64,000 nt of DNA from Ancistrus triradiatus (lineage: Eukaryota > Chordata > Actinopteri > Siluriformes > Loricariidae): the NCBI GenBank assembly GCA_025084515.1, contig JAJAGP010001988.1, positions 62,001-126,000 on the forward strand, in the 5' to 3' direction. Position numbers and translations under genes: made by a program. Every line of letters begins with the position of its first letter. Position 1 is the stretch's first letter. A model generated the notes under the pieces. It was given only the letters and a program-made list of their open reading frames with translations. It was not told where the DNA came from and made no database searches. Below are positions 33,133-44,366 of the stretch, in pieces.

Positions 33133-34227
33133 TTAACCTTCCGGTTGTGTTCGGGTCAAATCTGACTCATTTACAACTTAAAACACTCATAAATATTGTG
33201 TTTTACATCTGATTGCCTCAAGGCCTTATGATATCCTCCACACTATGCACTTGAACATATAAAAGTGATGATCACCTCTTTCATTGACTTTTGAGTGTTT
33301 TAGTCAGCCTTGTGGTGTTCCCGTTCAAAAGTGACTGCCATAGGAAATGAATGGGTATCCAGACTATATTCATCCATCAGACAGAGAACATCCTCATACA
33401 CACCACCCAAACTCACTCACTCCCAAACACATTTCAGACTGAACAATGTCTTTTGCGGGTACACATCTCTTTCCCATGTTTGTGTGCCGATCCTCCCACA
33501 TGAAGCAACTTCCTGATGAAACAATGTATCATATCTTGACTAGACTAGACAGGTGTCTGTTACGTGAACTCTTCTCTTTCCCGCGCTTATGTGCCTGTCC
33601 CCCATGTGAACCACATGTTAACCACACCTTCCAGATTAATCAATGTCTCATCTTCACACAGACCCCATATATATAGCTTGATGTTTGCCTTGCACTCCTT
33701 TTACTCTGAGCACAAAGAGTTGGTTACTGACAAAGTCGTTGTCTTTAGAAGAGGTTCTGGTTACAGGCTTTTGGACATGATGAAGAGGGAACTGAATTTG
33801 AATGAGAGATAGAGGAGCATGTCTAGGAAGTGAAAGACAACACAGATTTAGATTAAAACTTTGAGGAGACTGACCAGTCAACAGATGGCCTGTGGCACTG
33901 TTCCACAACATCCTTGATGTGTCTGCTTTGAACGCATAGGTGGTGTGGACAGCCATCGACCCAACCTGGAATCAGGGGAAGAGTTTCAAGAGGAGACTTT
34001 TCATAGCAGAGCTGGGAAAAGCTTTGGTGTCTCCTCTTATTCAATGTGGCCAGCACATTCCCTGCACACCAACCTCTGCCAGTCTGGTTAAGAGTGTGCA
34101 AGCCCTGGCTGCTCTCAAGGACATGGGCAGAAAAGGAAGGTCTGTGAGCTCTGTGCCCCTAGAGACAACAAAACAAGCCTGAGATGCTGTAAATGTGATG
34201 CCTGTGTTTACGAGGCAGAAGGATTTT
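33133..34227 (+). mobile_element. piggyBac element fragment inside L2
   Basis: The left end is TTAA (33133-33136) followed by 'ccttccggttgtgttcgggtc', the terminus style of vertebrate piggyBac elements that insert at TTAA. The target is the T-run ending in TTAA that the L2 copies keep (for example 'ggcttttttaatcag' at 54420). No right terminus or second TTAA is found; L2 sequence resumes directly at about 34228, in a different part of the LINE. Confidence 0.7.
33880..34227 (+). pseudogene. piggyBac transposase C-terminal part (PGBD-like)
   Basis: Across frames: RWPVALFHNILDVSALNAYV (the block with the last conserved Asp of the piggyBac catalytic core), VWTAIDPTWNQGKSFKRRLF and IAELGKALVSPLIQ. 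Then a Cys-rich tail, CELCAPRDNKTSLRCCKCDA, corresponding to the C-terminal zinc-binding domain. A frameshift lies near 33935 and another before the Cys-rich part. The N-terminal two thirds of the transposase are absent. Confidence 0.75.
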
Positions 34228-34239
34228 ATTTATTAGAGA

Positions 34240-34982
34240 TAGCTCAAATACAAAAAGATAATAATCTGAAATTAAATCATTTTGTGGGAAAACATCAAGA
34301 CTATCTATGTTAATACCAAATGTTAATATTAGATCTAAAGTATGATTACAGTGGTGGGTTGGTCAGATCACATTCTGAGTGATACTCATGGATTCTAAGA
34401 TGGACTCGAAAGCAATTTAAATGGATCCTGCTCATTGTCAATGTGAATATTAAAATTACCTACAATTAAAATCTTATCTGTTGAAAGTACTAAGCAGGAA
34501 AGAAAGTTGGCAAATTCTTGAATAAATTCTGAATAAGGACCTATAGGGCATTAAATAGTGATAAGCTGAAAAGTTGAGTGTGGTTTTGACTTCCATAACG
34601 ATGGATCAGTCACATTAAGAATCAGTATTTCAAATGAATTAGCCTTGTAATGGGATTTAGTTGTAACTCTTACGCCTCTCCCCTGACTATTAGGATGAGG
34701 GCGATGAGCATGACTGTATCCAGGAGGTGAAGCTTCATTTAAGGCTAAATATTCATCCGGTCTAATCCAAGTTTCAGTAAGACAGAGAGTGTGTAAGCAT
34801 TTATCAGTGATCATTTCATTTACAATCACTGCTTTGTTTGTAAGTGATCTAATGTTAAGTAGTCCTAACTTTAGTCTAAGGTTGTTATTTCTATGGGAGC
34901 TATCTATGTTTATACTCATGAGGTTATTAAAACAGACTTTTTGAGACTGTTTACGTTTAAGGCAGATGCGGGTGACAGACAC
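34240..34982 (-). pseudogene. L2 endonuclease in the 30926 copy
   Basis: The 143-residue stretch 34982-34551 has LKLGLLNIRSLTNKAVIVNE, LHTLCLTETWIRPDEYLALN (catalytic Glu) and SPPGYSH. Part of the next block is lost (GRGVRVTTKSHYKAN instead of GGVATI...). The continuation 34540-34300 contains an IVGNFNIHIDNEQDP-type catalytic Asp block (Asp replaced by Asn in GNFN) and an MGPTHCC-like block with changes. Non-functional. Confidence 0.75.
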
Positions 34983-35041
34983 AGTTTCAATAATGTGAGT
35001 TCTGGATGATGGTGCATGGTTACCAGCAGACAGTTGGTTAA

Positions 35042-35140
35042 GTTAAGTTGGTGGTGCCTAGTGGGTAGCACCATCATTTCTCTGCAAGATGGCCCTGGGT
35101 TTTATCCCAGGTGGAGTGGTCTGGAAACTTAACAGTTTTA
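35042..35140 (+). mobile_element. SINE-like tRNA-derived fragment
   Basis: 'ggtggtgcctagtgggtagc' followed by 'atggccctgggttttatccc' resembles the A-box and B-box arrangement of the common fish tRNA-headed SINE or LTR-independent repeat. Short, with no clear tail. 35141-35794 shows no other supported feature. Confidence 0.45.
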
Positions 35141-35794
35141 CTGTAACATTCCACAGGACATTTTTCCTAGGAGAGTATGCCATAAATGTTTTCCTTTGTT
35201 TGATCTAGGTTATTTTGCATGGGTGATGGCAACCCCAGTATTTACCATGGGTAGGCAATTACTCTGTAACCAACATGACCTGCAAGTTTACCTTAACATT
35301 TACCTTGCTTATTATTTTTGTTAGAACCCTGATTTGCCTGCATTGTAATCCCTTGCTGGTTTATTCCATTTTACCTGAGTAAGGTTATCAGACAGAGCTG
35401 TTAGAGCACATCCCTCACTTCTGCATTTCCCTTTTCTGCTTTAATGCAGATTTGGGGGAATTTTTATACCTCTTCAAAGTCTTCAAAATCTATCCTTTGT
35501 ACCAGTTCAGTAAATATGAAATATTACATGAAATTTTATATTAAGGCGTTATTAAGTAGTGTAGTTGGAGTAAAACCTGCTTATTTTTCTTTTCAAATAG
35601 TCAAACACAATCAGACCTATTTCACCTGACAGCAAGACACAGTTCCTTGAGTAAGGCGTACTTATGGCTTACCGTAATTACTTAAGGCTTAACATCAAAA
35701 CACCATTTTCCCAATTGTAACCACAAATAGCAAAAATAATAGTACTAAGTTTTAGAAATGGAACAATACAGAGAGCAAGGGTTTAGTGCACTAT

Positions 35795-35935
35795 AGAAAT
35801 CCTGTGACTAGGTACCTAGGTACAAGCTGCCAATACTCGATCCTTGAGCAAGGCAATTTACCCAAAACTGCTCAGTTCAATCTTATAAGTCTCTCTAGGT
35901 AGTTCGCTAAATCCTGTGAATGTGACTACATAACC
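35795..35935 (+). mobile_element. Degenerate tRNA-headed SINE
   Basis: 'gatccttgagcaaggcaatt', then 'tataagtctctctaggtagt' and 'cgctaaatcctgtgaatgtg' match the body and tail of the SINE at 9020-9222 with many changes. 35936-36580 shows no other supported feature. Confidence 0.6.
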
Positions 35936-36583
35936 TTCACAATAAACAAAATGAATAGACATAAATGAGACATTAATATGATTCCTCCCTATGTTTGTGG
36001 ACAGTACAAGTGATCATCCACTAGACATTATACATAATTCTGAATCTTAAAGAAGTTGTTCTTTTTTTATACTGAAGACACTCTTAGGACCCTTTCCTTA
36101 CAGGACTGGTACTGGGAATAAATATTTAAAATTATTTATTTATTTTTACACAACCAATTATCTCCCAACAAGCTCTCTAAATTGTTATTTCCATGATTGG
36201 GCAATAACATATAATAGCATACATGCTAGCAAACATGATACCTTTGTTAGTTGGTGATAATGTTGAAAAATCTGGACTATATTCATTGATTTATTTATCT
36301 TCAGTAACGTCTCATCCTAGTCTGTGTTAGACTCTGAAGGATATCCCTACAAGTGTAGCTTGATCATGTGCACAATATTCTTTGCTCATTGAGTGCACAC
36401 CAGAATTTGGGTGACACACATAAGGAGGGCAAAACCGCCATTTAAGTATGTGCTACAGTGATCCATTTGCCAGTATCATCGATAGATGGCCTGTTCAGCC
36501 AGCAGAGGTTTATCAGCAAAAATATCCAAATGATTCAGTAATGTTGAATGAGTTCTGGACAGTTTTTCTCTAAAACAACATTG

Positions 36584-38115
36584 CCCAAAGCGCTTGAAAG
36601 TTTGTGAAACCTTTAGAATTTTCTGAATTTCTGCATAAATATGACCTAAAACATCATCAGATTTCCTAAAAGTCCTAAAGCAGATAAAGAGACCCCATTA
36701 AACAAATGAGACAAATATATTATACTTGGTTATTTATTTATTGAGGAAAATCATCTAAGATTACATATTAATGAATGGCAAAAGTATGTGATACTTTGCT
36801 TTCAGTATCTGGTGTGACCCCCCTGTGCAGCAATAACTGCAACTAAACGTTTCCGGTAACTGTTGATCGGTCCTGAACACCGGCTTGAAGGAATTTTAGC
36901 TCATTCCTCCGTACAGAACAGCTTAAACTCTGGGATGTTGGTGGGTTTCCTCACATTAACTGCTCACTTCAGGTCCTTCCACAACATTTTGATTGGATTA
37001 TGGTCAGGACTTTGACTTGGCCATTCCAAAACATTATTTTTCTTTAACCATTCTTTGGTAGAACGGCTTGTGTGGTTAGGGTCATTGTCTTGCTGCATGA
37101 CTCACCTTCTCTTTAAATTCAGTTCATGGACAGATGTCCTGACATTTGTCCTTTAGAATTATCTGACAAAATTCAGAATTCACTGTTCCATCAACGATGG
37201 CAAGCCATCCTGGCCCAGATGCTGCAAAACAGACCCAAACCATGATCCTACCACCACCATGTTTCACAGATGGAATAACGTTCTTATGCTGGAATGCAGT
37301 ATTTTCCTTTCTCCAAACATAACGCTTTTCTTTTATACCAACAAGCTATTTTGGTCTCATCTATCCAAAAAACATTCTTCCAATAGCATTCTGGCTTGTC
37401 CACGTGAACTTTAGCAAACTGCAGATGAGCAGCAGATGAGTTCTTTGTGGAGAGAAGTCGCATTCTCCTAGTAACCCTGCCATGCACACCATTGTTGTTC
37501 ATTGTTCTTCTGATGGTGGACTCATGAACATTAACATTATCCAGAGGCCTTCAGGTGCTTAGAAGTTACCCTGGGGTCCTTTGTGACCTTGCCAACTATT
37601 ACACACCTTCCTCTTGGAGTGATCTTTGTTGGTCGACCACTCCTGGGGAGGGTAACGATGGTATTAAATTTCCTCAATTGTACACAATCTGTCTGACTGT
37701 GGAGTCCAAACTCTTTAGAGATGGTTTCATAACCTTTTCCAGCCTGGTGAGCACCAACAACTGTTTTTATGAGGTCCTCAGAAATCTCCTTTGTTTGTGC
37801 CATGATACAATTCCATAAACATGTGTTGTGAAGTGCAGACTTTAATATATCCATTTTCTTTAAATAAAACAGGGTGTCCACTTACACCTGATTGTCATCC
37901 CATTGATTGAAAACACCTGACTTTAATTTAACCTTCAAATTAACTGCTAATCCTAGAGCTTCACATACTTTTGCCACTCACTAATATCTAATATTGGATC
38001 TTTTTCCTCAATAAATAAATGGCCAAATATAATATGTTTGTGAAATTCTGATGATGTTTTAGGTCATATTCACGCAGAAATATAGAAAAGGGTTCACAAA
38101 CTGTCAAGCACCACT
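36584..38115 (-). mobile_element. Tc1 element, family A, near full length
   Basis: About 1.53 kb. The right terminus '...caagcaccactg' ends at 38115 with TA at 38116-38117. The left terminus (36584, 'gcgcttgaaagtttgtgaaa') has lost its outermost bases. The TIRs are long (about 200 bp) and include 'atttctgcataaatatgacc' on the left and its inverse near 38070. The motif 'gtatgtgatactttgc' and 'cacatacttttgccactcac' near 36785 and 37965 show the inner TIR ends. Confidence 0.85.
36790..37881 (-). pseudogene. Tc1 family A transposase (D-D-K, broken)
   Basis: Blocks on the minus strand: IMAQTKEISEDLIKTVVGAH and GKGYETISKEFGLHSQTDCV (HTH), VTLPRSGRPTKITPRGR (GRPR-like hook) and KVTKDPRVTSKHLKASG, up to 37537. 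Then MNNNGVHGRVTRRM and YWKNVFWIDETKI (first Asp, 37380); VMQQDND near 37095 (second Asp); PDHNPIKMLWKD near 36990, where the catalytic Glu of PIEMLW is Lys (AAA for GAA). Several frameshifts. The element cannot encode an active enzyme. Confidence 0.8.
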
Positions 38116-38117
38116 GT

Positions 38118-38731
38118 ATCTTCTCACAGTGCTTTAAATTTATTGTTTGTTTGTTTTTTTTCACAAAAGTCCTTGGCACATTTTTTGGCTTCATATTATA
38201 TCAGAGTATCCCAATCTTTTGGACAAGCCAGTACAATTTCTGAAGCCACAAAATATCTCTGTGGATTTTCCATGTTGGGGCAAATACAGGAAAATGCTTA
38301 ATGTTGAGCCAGACCTCAATCTGCAACATTCCACGAATTCAACCTGGTACAGTATATAGCCCTTCTTAGCTGACAAACAACATCAGCTATCTCATCAGGT
38401 GATTCAGAAAATATCTATATCTTTTTAGTGTTTATATTGTTTGATTGATTATGCAGTCAAGCAAAACTCGATAACCTACACTGATTATTGTGCAGTATTT
38501 GATTCGATTTTAAATGGTTGATAAAATTTTCGTGTTGCCTGTGGAACATTTTATAGTGGGTTAAGTGGGCCACAATTTGCAAAACTATGCACTATAGGTT
38601 GGGAACCTATCTTATAGTGCATTATACCAGCACTGCTACCAGTGCAACATCTTCTGTTTCACCACTATATCTGCTACAACCAATAGCCTTTCTAATTGTG
38701 GAAATTTTGCCACTGGAATTGATATACAGGG
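38118..38731. other. No confident feature
   Basis: AT-rich sequence between a Tc1 element and a gypsy LTR. The 68-70 residue open frames on both strands have no recognisable motif. Confidence 0.5.
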
Positions 38732-39727
38732 TGTTAGGTTCCATTCTGTTTCGTCTGTTTTTATTTTCATTATTTTATTTTTGTTTCATTCTGTTACTTT
38801 TTTCTCCGTTTACCCTCCCTTCTCGTCTTTTGTATTGTTCACGCCTTTTGTATTGTTCACGTTTTGTTATTGTTTTTGCGGCGTGCGCGTTCTGTGCTTG
38901 ACTAATCCCTCAGATCTATTGGCTGCCGCTCCAATCATCAACACCTCCGCTCCGCCCCGCTCACCAGATCCTCATTGCTACTCATCATCTCCACTCCATA
39001 TAACGCCGATGCAAGCAGCCAAAGATCACCAGATCGTTCTCGCACGAACCCTAGTACCAGTCTGTCTCTATGATTCATGTATTTGCTTCCAAGCAATTCT
39101 AGTCAGATTTCAGCGGTCCCTACCACCTTTAGTCTGCTAGCCTTGTTAATCCTCGTCTCTAGCTTAGCCTAGCTTAGCGTGCTACTGCTAGCCTAGCCTG
39201 GGGTCCTCTCCAATTCAGTTAATAGCCCTCACTCTGCCTGAACGTTTCTCCCTGGAGAGACCTTCTATTTCCAGTACCTGTTCGTGTTCTTTTCGGCTCC
39301 CATGCCAGTTTTTGTTTCCATTAATTTCTGGTACTCTCTCCCTTCAGCCCTGTCTGGAAGTTCTGTCTTCAACCCGTCCTGGTACCACCTGTCTGACCGT
39401 CATCCTGCCTGCCAGCCAATCCTGTGTCGTCTTCATCTCCTGTCTCATGTCTCCGAGTCTCCTGGATTTCCCCATGGAGAGTCAAGTCACGCACCGCCGC
39501 CGCTTATTTCAGTTACTCGTGCCAGTCTTCTTGGACTCCCAGTTGCCTGTGACCCTGTGGTTTTGGTTTTCGCTATCTTTTGGTTTTCTTCTAGTAGTCA
39601 CTTATCCGTACATCTCTGTTCGTCAATAAACCTTATTTTGTTATCACTACTCTGGTTTCGTCAGCTTGTGGCCTGCATCTTGGGTTCCTTCACCTCTTGG
39701 GCATTTTGCATTAGTTGACACGTAACA
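38732..39727 (+). mobile_element. 5' LTR of a Ty3/gypsy element
   Basis: It begins TGTTAGGTTCCATTCTG at 38732 and ends CACGTAACA at 39727, about 996 bp, with TGTTA...TAACA inverted ends. The polyadenylation signal aataaa is at 39628. U5 has 'gcctgcatcttgggttcctt'. A TAGC-repeat cluster lies at 39160-39200. The R/U5 half is shared with the LTR at 52034-52783. Gag starts 18 bases downstream of the LTR. The open frames of up to 144 residues inside the LTR are not genes. Confidence 0.75.
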
Positions 39728-39747
39728 GAACGGTCTGGCCAGTAATG

Positions 39748-40571
39748 GAACCCGCAAGTCCCAAGGCTAACCACCACCGTGCAGTTGGCATGCTTGTGCG
39801 GCAACAAGAAGCATGGTTGACCCAGCATGACCAACATTTACGTTCTCTTGCTGAGTCAAACCGTTTACTTTCTGCTCAGGTTACCTCCTTAACTAGCAAG
39901 CTTAATCATTGTTTGTCTGTTTTTTCTCAGGGCTCTGTCCCTTCTGCCATAAGCCAGACCACCCCTGCATCTAGAGGCACCCTGGATCCTGCACCCCCTC
40001 TGGCTGCTCCCTCGGGGTCTTCATCCTCCGCCCTCACTGCTTCTGGATCATCTATGCTCCCCAGGAGCATTGAACCACCTCTCACGCATCCCGAACCATA
40101 CAATGGAGAGCTGGACTGCTGTCGGCTCTTCCTTTTGCAGTGTGAGGTGGTCTCGGTAACGGGCCAAAGCCTTTGACACCGATGAAGCCAAAGTCAGGTA
40201 CCTCGTGGGCCTCTTGTGGGACAGGGCCCTGAGGTGGGCTGAGGCCGAGCTCGATAACCGCTATTTTGAGGAGGTCTCATACGGTGACTTCCTTTGTCGG
40301 TTTTGGGAGGTGTTTGACCATCCGAGCCATGGGGAAGCAGCGTCGAGCTGCCTCATCAGTCTTCGACAGGGTTGCCGGTCAGTCGCTGACTACGGCGTGG
40401 AATTCCGGTCATTGGATGCAGACGCCTACTGGAATGATCTTGCGGGAGGCTTTTCGTTCTAGGCTGTCTGAACAGCTGAAGGATGAGCTTGCTGCCCGTG
40501 ATGATCCTCCTAACCTAGATGCTTTGGTGGCACTGGCTGTTCGCCCTTCGCGATTGTCAGGTGAAAACTAG
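39748..40571 (+). pseudogene. gag: Ty3/gypsy gag, broken
   Basis: Starts MEPASPKANHHRAVGMLVRQ (ATG at 39748). The N-terminal part has a coiled-coil-like stretch (QQEAWLTQHDQHLRSLAESN) and a Pro/Ser/Ala-rich spacer, then PPLTHPEPYNGELDCCRLFL. After a shift near 40160 the capsid core is readable as RALRWAEAELDNRYFEEVSY, FDHPSHGEAASSCLISLRQG and DYGVEFRSL, then after another shift REAFRSRLSEQLKDELAARD. Homologous to the gag at 59778-58687. The zinc knuckle and everything downstream are missing. Confidence 0.8.
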
Positions 40572-40721
40572 CACTGTCAGTACCTCCAGACTACCAAGTC
40601 TTCCTGAAGGCTTAGTGGTGAACTCTTCATTAAGTCGAGTGATTGTAGAAGGTCAGAGTTGTCTGGCTCTAATGGACAGTGGCTCCACAGTAACTATTAT
40701 CTTTGAGCGATGGTACCAACG
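40572..40721 (+). pseudogene. Retroelement aspartic-protease fragment of a different family
   Basis: The frame 40519-40776 contains EGLVVNSSLSRVIVEGQSCL, then ALMDSGSTVTIIFERWYQR. The DSG triad after a hydrophobic strand is the aspartic-protease active site of retrotransposons. It differs from the protease of the gypsy at 55107 (LVDSGAEENLID), so it likely comes from another gypsy lineage, joined here by rearrangement. It is followed directly by L2 3' UTR at about 40722. Confidence 0.5.
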
Positions 40722-41098
40722 AAGTGGCGAAGTGCCTCCAATGACTTTCCTGCTTCGACTCAAGATCCTAGAGTGACTCTGTGTATCAGACTACTTAATG
40801 CCGATGTGCATATTTCACATTTCGTTTGAACTATGACTCCATGACTTCATGGAGTTTCATTCTTAGATTTATCATCTATGCTGCCCAAGGAGTTTGGGTC
40901 TCTGAGTCTTGGTCCTCCTAAGGTTTCTTCCTCATAACACATAGGGAGTTTTTCCTTGCCACTATCGCCCTAGGCTTGCTCAATTTGGGATTGGACGTAG
41001 ATATTATGAGACAATTATATTATACGTAGATGCTTTGAGACAATGCTCTATTGTAAAAAGCGCTATATAAATAAATTTGACTTGACTTGACTTGACTT
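40722..41098 (+). mobile_element. L2 LINE 3' UTR fragment and tail
   Basis: Sense L2 3' UTR: 'gatcctagagtgactctgtg' and 'gagtttttccttgccactat', then 'aaaagcgctatataaataaa' and four 'cttga' units ending at 41098. The antisense equivalent is at 52863-53250. No coding part. It ends exactly where an antisense L2 begins. Confidence 0.85.
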
Positions 41099-42985
41099 TA
41101 CAGCTTAGAGTGTACAATATTTACATGACGAAACTGGTACCGGTCAGATAAGTAGGATTTAAACTAAGAAAGTGCCAATCCCATAATAACTACAGTATTT
41201 TCTAGTCTGTTTAGTAAAACATAGTGATCTATAGCGTCAAATGCTGCACTTAAATCTAACAGAACAAGAAAAGAAATACATCAATTATCTGAGGACATTA
41301 ATAAATCATTTAGTACGCTAATTAGTGCTGTTTCAGTATTATGATGGGGTGTGAAGCCAGAATAGAAGGTTATCTATATTAATATGAAATGTTAATATTA
41401 GATCTAAGATATGATTACAGCAGTGGGTTGGTCCCATCACATTCTTAGTGATACTTAAGGATTCTAAAATGGACTCAAAAAGCAATTTTAAGTGGATCCT
41501 GCTCATTGTCAAAGTGAATATTAAAATCACCAACAATTAAAGCCTTATATGTTGAAAGTACTGAGCAGGAAAGAAAGTTAGCAAATTCCTGAAGAAAATC
41601 TGACCTGAAGGGCAGTAAATAGTGATAAGCTGAAAAGAGTGTGTTTTAGACTTCCATACCGATGGATCAGTCACATTAAGAATCAGTATTTCAAATGAAT
41701 TAGCCTTGTAATGGGATTTAGTTGTAAAACCTAGCTCTTTGCCAAAAATTGTGGCTACACCTCCCCCATGACCACTAGGACAATTGTGATGAACATGACT
41801 GTATCCAGGAGGTGAGACTTCATTTAGGGCTAAATATTCATCTGGTCTAATCCAAGTTTCAGTGAGACAGAGAGCGTGTAAGCGTTTTTCAGTGATCACT
41901 TCATTTACAATCACTGCTTTGTTTGTAGGTGATCTAATGTTAAGTCATCCTAGCTTTAGTCTAAGGTTGTTATTTCTACGGGAGCTATCTGTGTTTATAA
42001 TAATGAGGTTATTAAAACAGACCTTTTGAGTGTGTTCACATTTAGGACAGATGTGGGTAACAAACACAGTTTCAATAATGTGAGTTCTGGGTGACGGTGC
42101 ATGGCTACCAGCAGATAGTTGGTTAAGCCTGACTGTCTGCTGCCTGACCCCTCCTCTGGATAGTCAGCCCCTAACCAATCCGGCCATAAGACTATCCTGC
42201 AATGTTGCAGGAGATGAGAGCAGCACCCTCCTGAGTGGGATGGACACCGTCCCATCCTAAAAGGCCATCCTTACCCTCAAAGGTTGTAGAATTGTCTATA
42301 AAGCCCACGTTGTTTTCAAATCACCAGTTGGACAGCCAGCAGTTCAGTGACCATTACCTGCTGTAGGCTTGGTCACCTCACCACACTACTGCATCAGACA
42401 TCCCCTTCACAACTCTAACCACCTCTACAAAATTATAATTAGTTACCTCTGACTGGCGAGGGCGAATATAATTAGCGCCTTCATGAACGACTGTCCTAGA
42501 TAATCTACAGCTGTCGAGCTCATAAAAGCTTGTTACAATGTCTGGCACTCTGGCTCCTGGGATACATGTAACTCTAGGTGCTGGTTTCCCTAAAGGGGTA
42601 GCTAGTTTTATGTGTCATAAAATAGTCTCACCTACGACCAGATCTCTTTCAACAGGCTGCTCAGTGGGTGTATCACTGAGGAGGGTAAACCTGTTGGACA
42701 TGTGAACAGGTAAAGAGTGGTCCTCTGGTGGGCCAGCCTTACTACTATGTTGCCAAACCATCACTCACTTGCCCTGCTGCGAGTGCACTGCCGGAGCGGG
42801 GGCATTAACTACAACTGTGGCATCCATATCTGCTAAGCTAGAAGCTGAGCTAGCTTTCTCTAATGTCTGGATGCACACTTCTAAAACTACAATCTTCTCT
42901 GTCAGGCTAGCTACAACCCTACACCTATCACAAATTAAATTTAATCTAATGACGTAGGAAGAATAGCTGAACATGTCACACGAGT
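41099..42985 (-). mobile_element. L2 LINE with internal deletion
   Basis: Minus orientation: ORF1 N-terminus (42974-42765; CDRCRVVASLTEKIVVLEV then a coiled-coil segment), a weak esterase region (42700-42000), endonuclease (41914-41537 with LHALCLTETWIRPDEYLALN and GGVATIFGKELGFTTKSHYK; 41536-41339), and an RT piece (41340-41110 with FDAIDH). At about 41350 the endonuclease C-terminus joins the RT palm directly, so roughly 1 kb of linker and fingers is missing. The 3' end is absent, replaced by the sense L2 tail. Confidence 0.8.
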
Positions 42986-43261
42986 GGTGTTGTGGGGTGC
43001 TGATTGAAGATATGGTTTAGCCAATGGTAAGCTGCAGCTGATGGTCCAATGCAATTCTTGATTAAAGCATTGATGGAAAGTTAATACAAAATGTCACAAA
43101 AAACAGAGTTTCAGAAAAAAAGAAGTTGGGAAAAGGCTGCAAAAATTTATAAAAACACACACTACAGCAGAAGATGAAGCTGAAAAGACACGACTCTGGT
43201 AATTAACTAATGGCTAATTACTGTAATCCAGATCCTCACTGATTACTGATGCCAGATCCTT
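42986..43261. other. Possible L2 5' leader; otherwise no feature
   Basis: Sequence upstream of the L2 ORF1 start; it may include the LINE 5' UTR but I cannot confirm a boundary. It ends where family A Tc1 coding sequence starts at about 43262. Confidence 0.35.
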
Positions 43262-44240
43262 ACAATCCTCGCGTCGGTGGTCGATGGTTACAAAACCATC
43301 TCTAAACTCTAATCTTCACCAATTCACAGTCAGACAGATTGTGTTCAAATGGAGGAAATTCAAGATCATTGCTTCCATCCCCAGGAGTGGTCGACCAACA
43401 AAGATCACTCCAAGAGCAAGGCATGTAATAGTTGGCGTGGTCACAAAAGACCCCAGGGTAACTTCTAAGCAACTGAAGGCCTCTCTCACATTACGTAATG
43501 TTAATGTTCATGAGTCCACCATCAGAAGAATACTGAACAACAATGGTGTGCATGGCAGGATTGCAAGGAAAAAAGGAAAAATAACTTTGTTTGCTAAAGA
43601 TCACATGGACAAGCCAGAAGGCTATTGGAAGAATGTTTTGTGGACGGATGAGACCAAGATTGAAAATTTTGGTTCAAAAGAAAAAGGCTATGTTTGGAGA
43701 AAGGAAAACACTGCATTCCAGCATAAGAACCTTATCCCATCTGTGAAACATCATAGAGGTAGTATCATGGTTTGGGCCTGTTTTGCTGCATCTGGACCTG
43801 GACGGCTGGTCATCATTGATGGAAATATGAATTATATTAAAGAATTCAAAAGGAAAATGTCAGAACATCTGTCCATGAACTGAATCTCAAAAGAAGGTGG
43901 GTCATGTAGCAAGTCACGTCGACAGAAGTCGTTCTACTAATATTTTTGAATGGCCAAGTCAATCCTGTCCTGACCTTAATCCAATCAAAATGTTGTGGAA
44001 GGACCTGAAGTGAGCAGTTGTTGTGAGGAAACCCACCAACATCCCAGAGTTGAAGCTGTTCTGTACGGCAGAAGGGGCTAAAATTGTGCAGGACTGATCA
44101 AGAGTTACCGGAAATGCTTAGTTTCAGTCACTACTGCACAGGGGGGTGCAGACACTGACACCAAAGGTTCACATACTTTTGCCACTCTCTAATATGTAAT
44201 ATTGGATCATTTTCCTTAATAAATAAATGACCAAGTATAA
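43262..44240 (+). mobile_element. Tc1 element, family A, 5'-truncated
   Basis: It starts inside the transposase HTH ('ggttacaaaaccatctctaa') and runs to the 3' TIR ('cacatacttttgccactctc', 'ttccttaataaataaatgac', ending about 44240). The left TIR and transposase start are missing. A (TA)n microsatellite follows at 44262. Confidence 0.85.
43284..43883 (+). pseudogene. Tc1 family A transposase, 199-residue open part
   Basis: The longest open transposase stretch in the window. Residues 1-25 cover the end of the HTH; ASIPRSGRPTKITPRARHVI is the hook and linker at ~32-50; NVHESTIRRILNNNGVHGRI is the second HTH. WKNVLWTDETKIENF at ~117-131 carries the first catalytic Asp; SIMVWACFAASGPGRLVIID follows. 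Beyond the stop, the second Asp block is destroyed ('tagcaagtcacgtcgacaga' instead of QQDN) and the third reads NPIKMLW with Lys for Glu at about 43990. Inactive. Confidence 0.85.
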
Positions 44241-44261
44241 TGTTTTTGTGTCATTTGCTTA

Positions 44262-44366
44262 CACTCTATATATATATATATATATATAAATACACATGTA
44301 TATGTATATATATTATGTTGACTTGTACATATACTGTATGCATGTGTATATATAATATACAGTAAT
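44262..44366. repeat. (TA)n-rich microsatellite
   Basis: A TA run at 44268-44288, followed by interrupted 'tatatgtatata' sequence. It sits exactly between two Tc1 elements that both target TA. Confidence 0.8.

Larger units (their letters stand above)
30926..35000 (-). mobile_element. L2 LINE with internal piggyBac fragment
   Basis: Minus orientation: endonuclease region (34982-34240), RT (33131-31840) and 3' UTR (31830-30926). A piggyBac fragment occupies 33133-34227, and the part of the L2 between endonuclease and RT fingers (several hundred bp) is missing at that junction. The 3' UTR carries the antisense 'ggcaaggaaaaactcccta' landmark at 31020. Confidence 0.85.

Noticed and set aside
39284..39718. 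144-residue open frame before gag
   Set aside because: Entirely inside the 5' LTR (38732-39727), spanning its polyadenylation signal.
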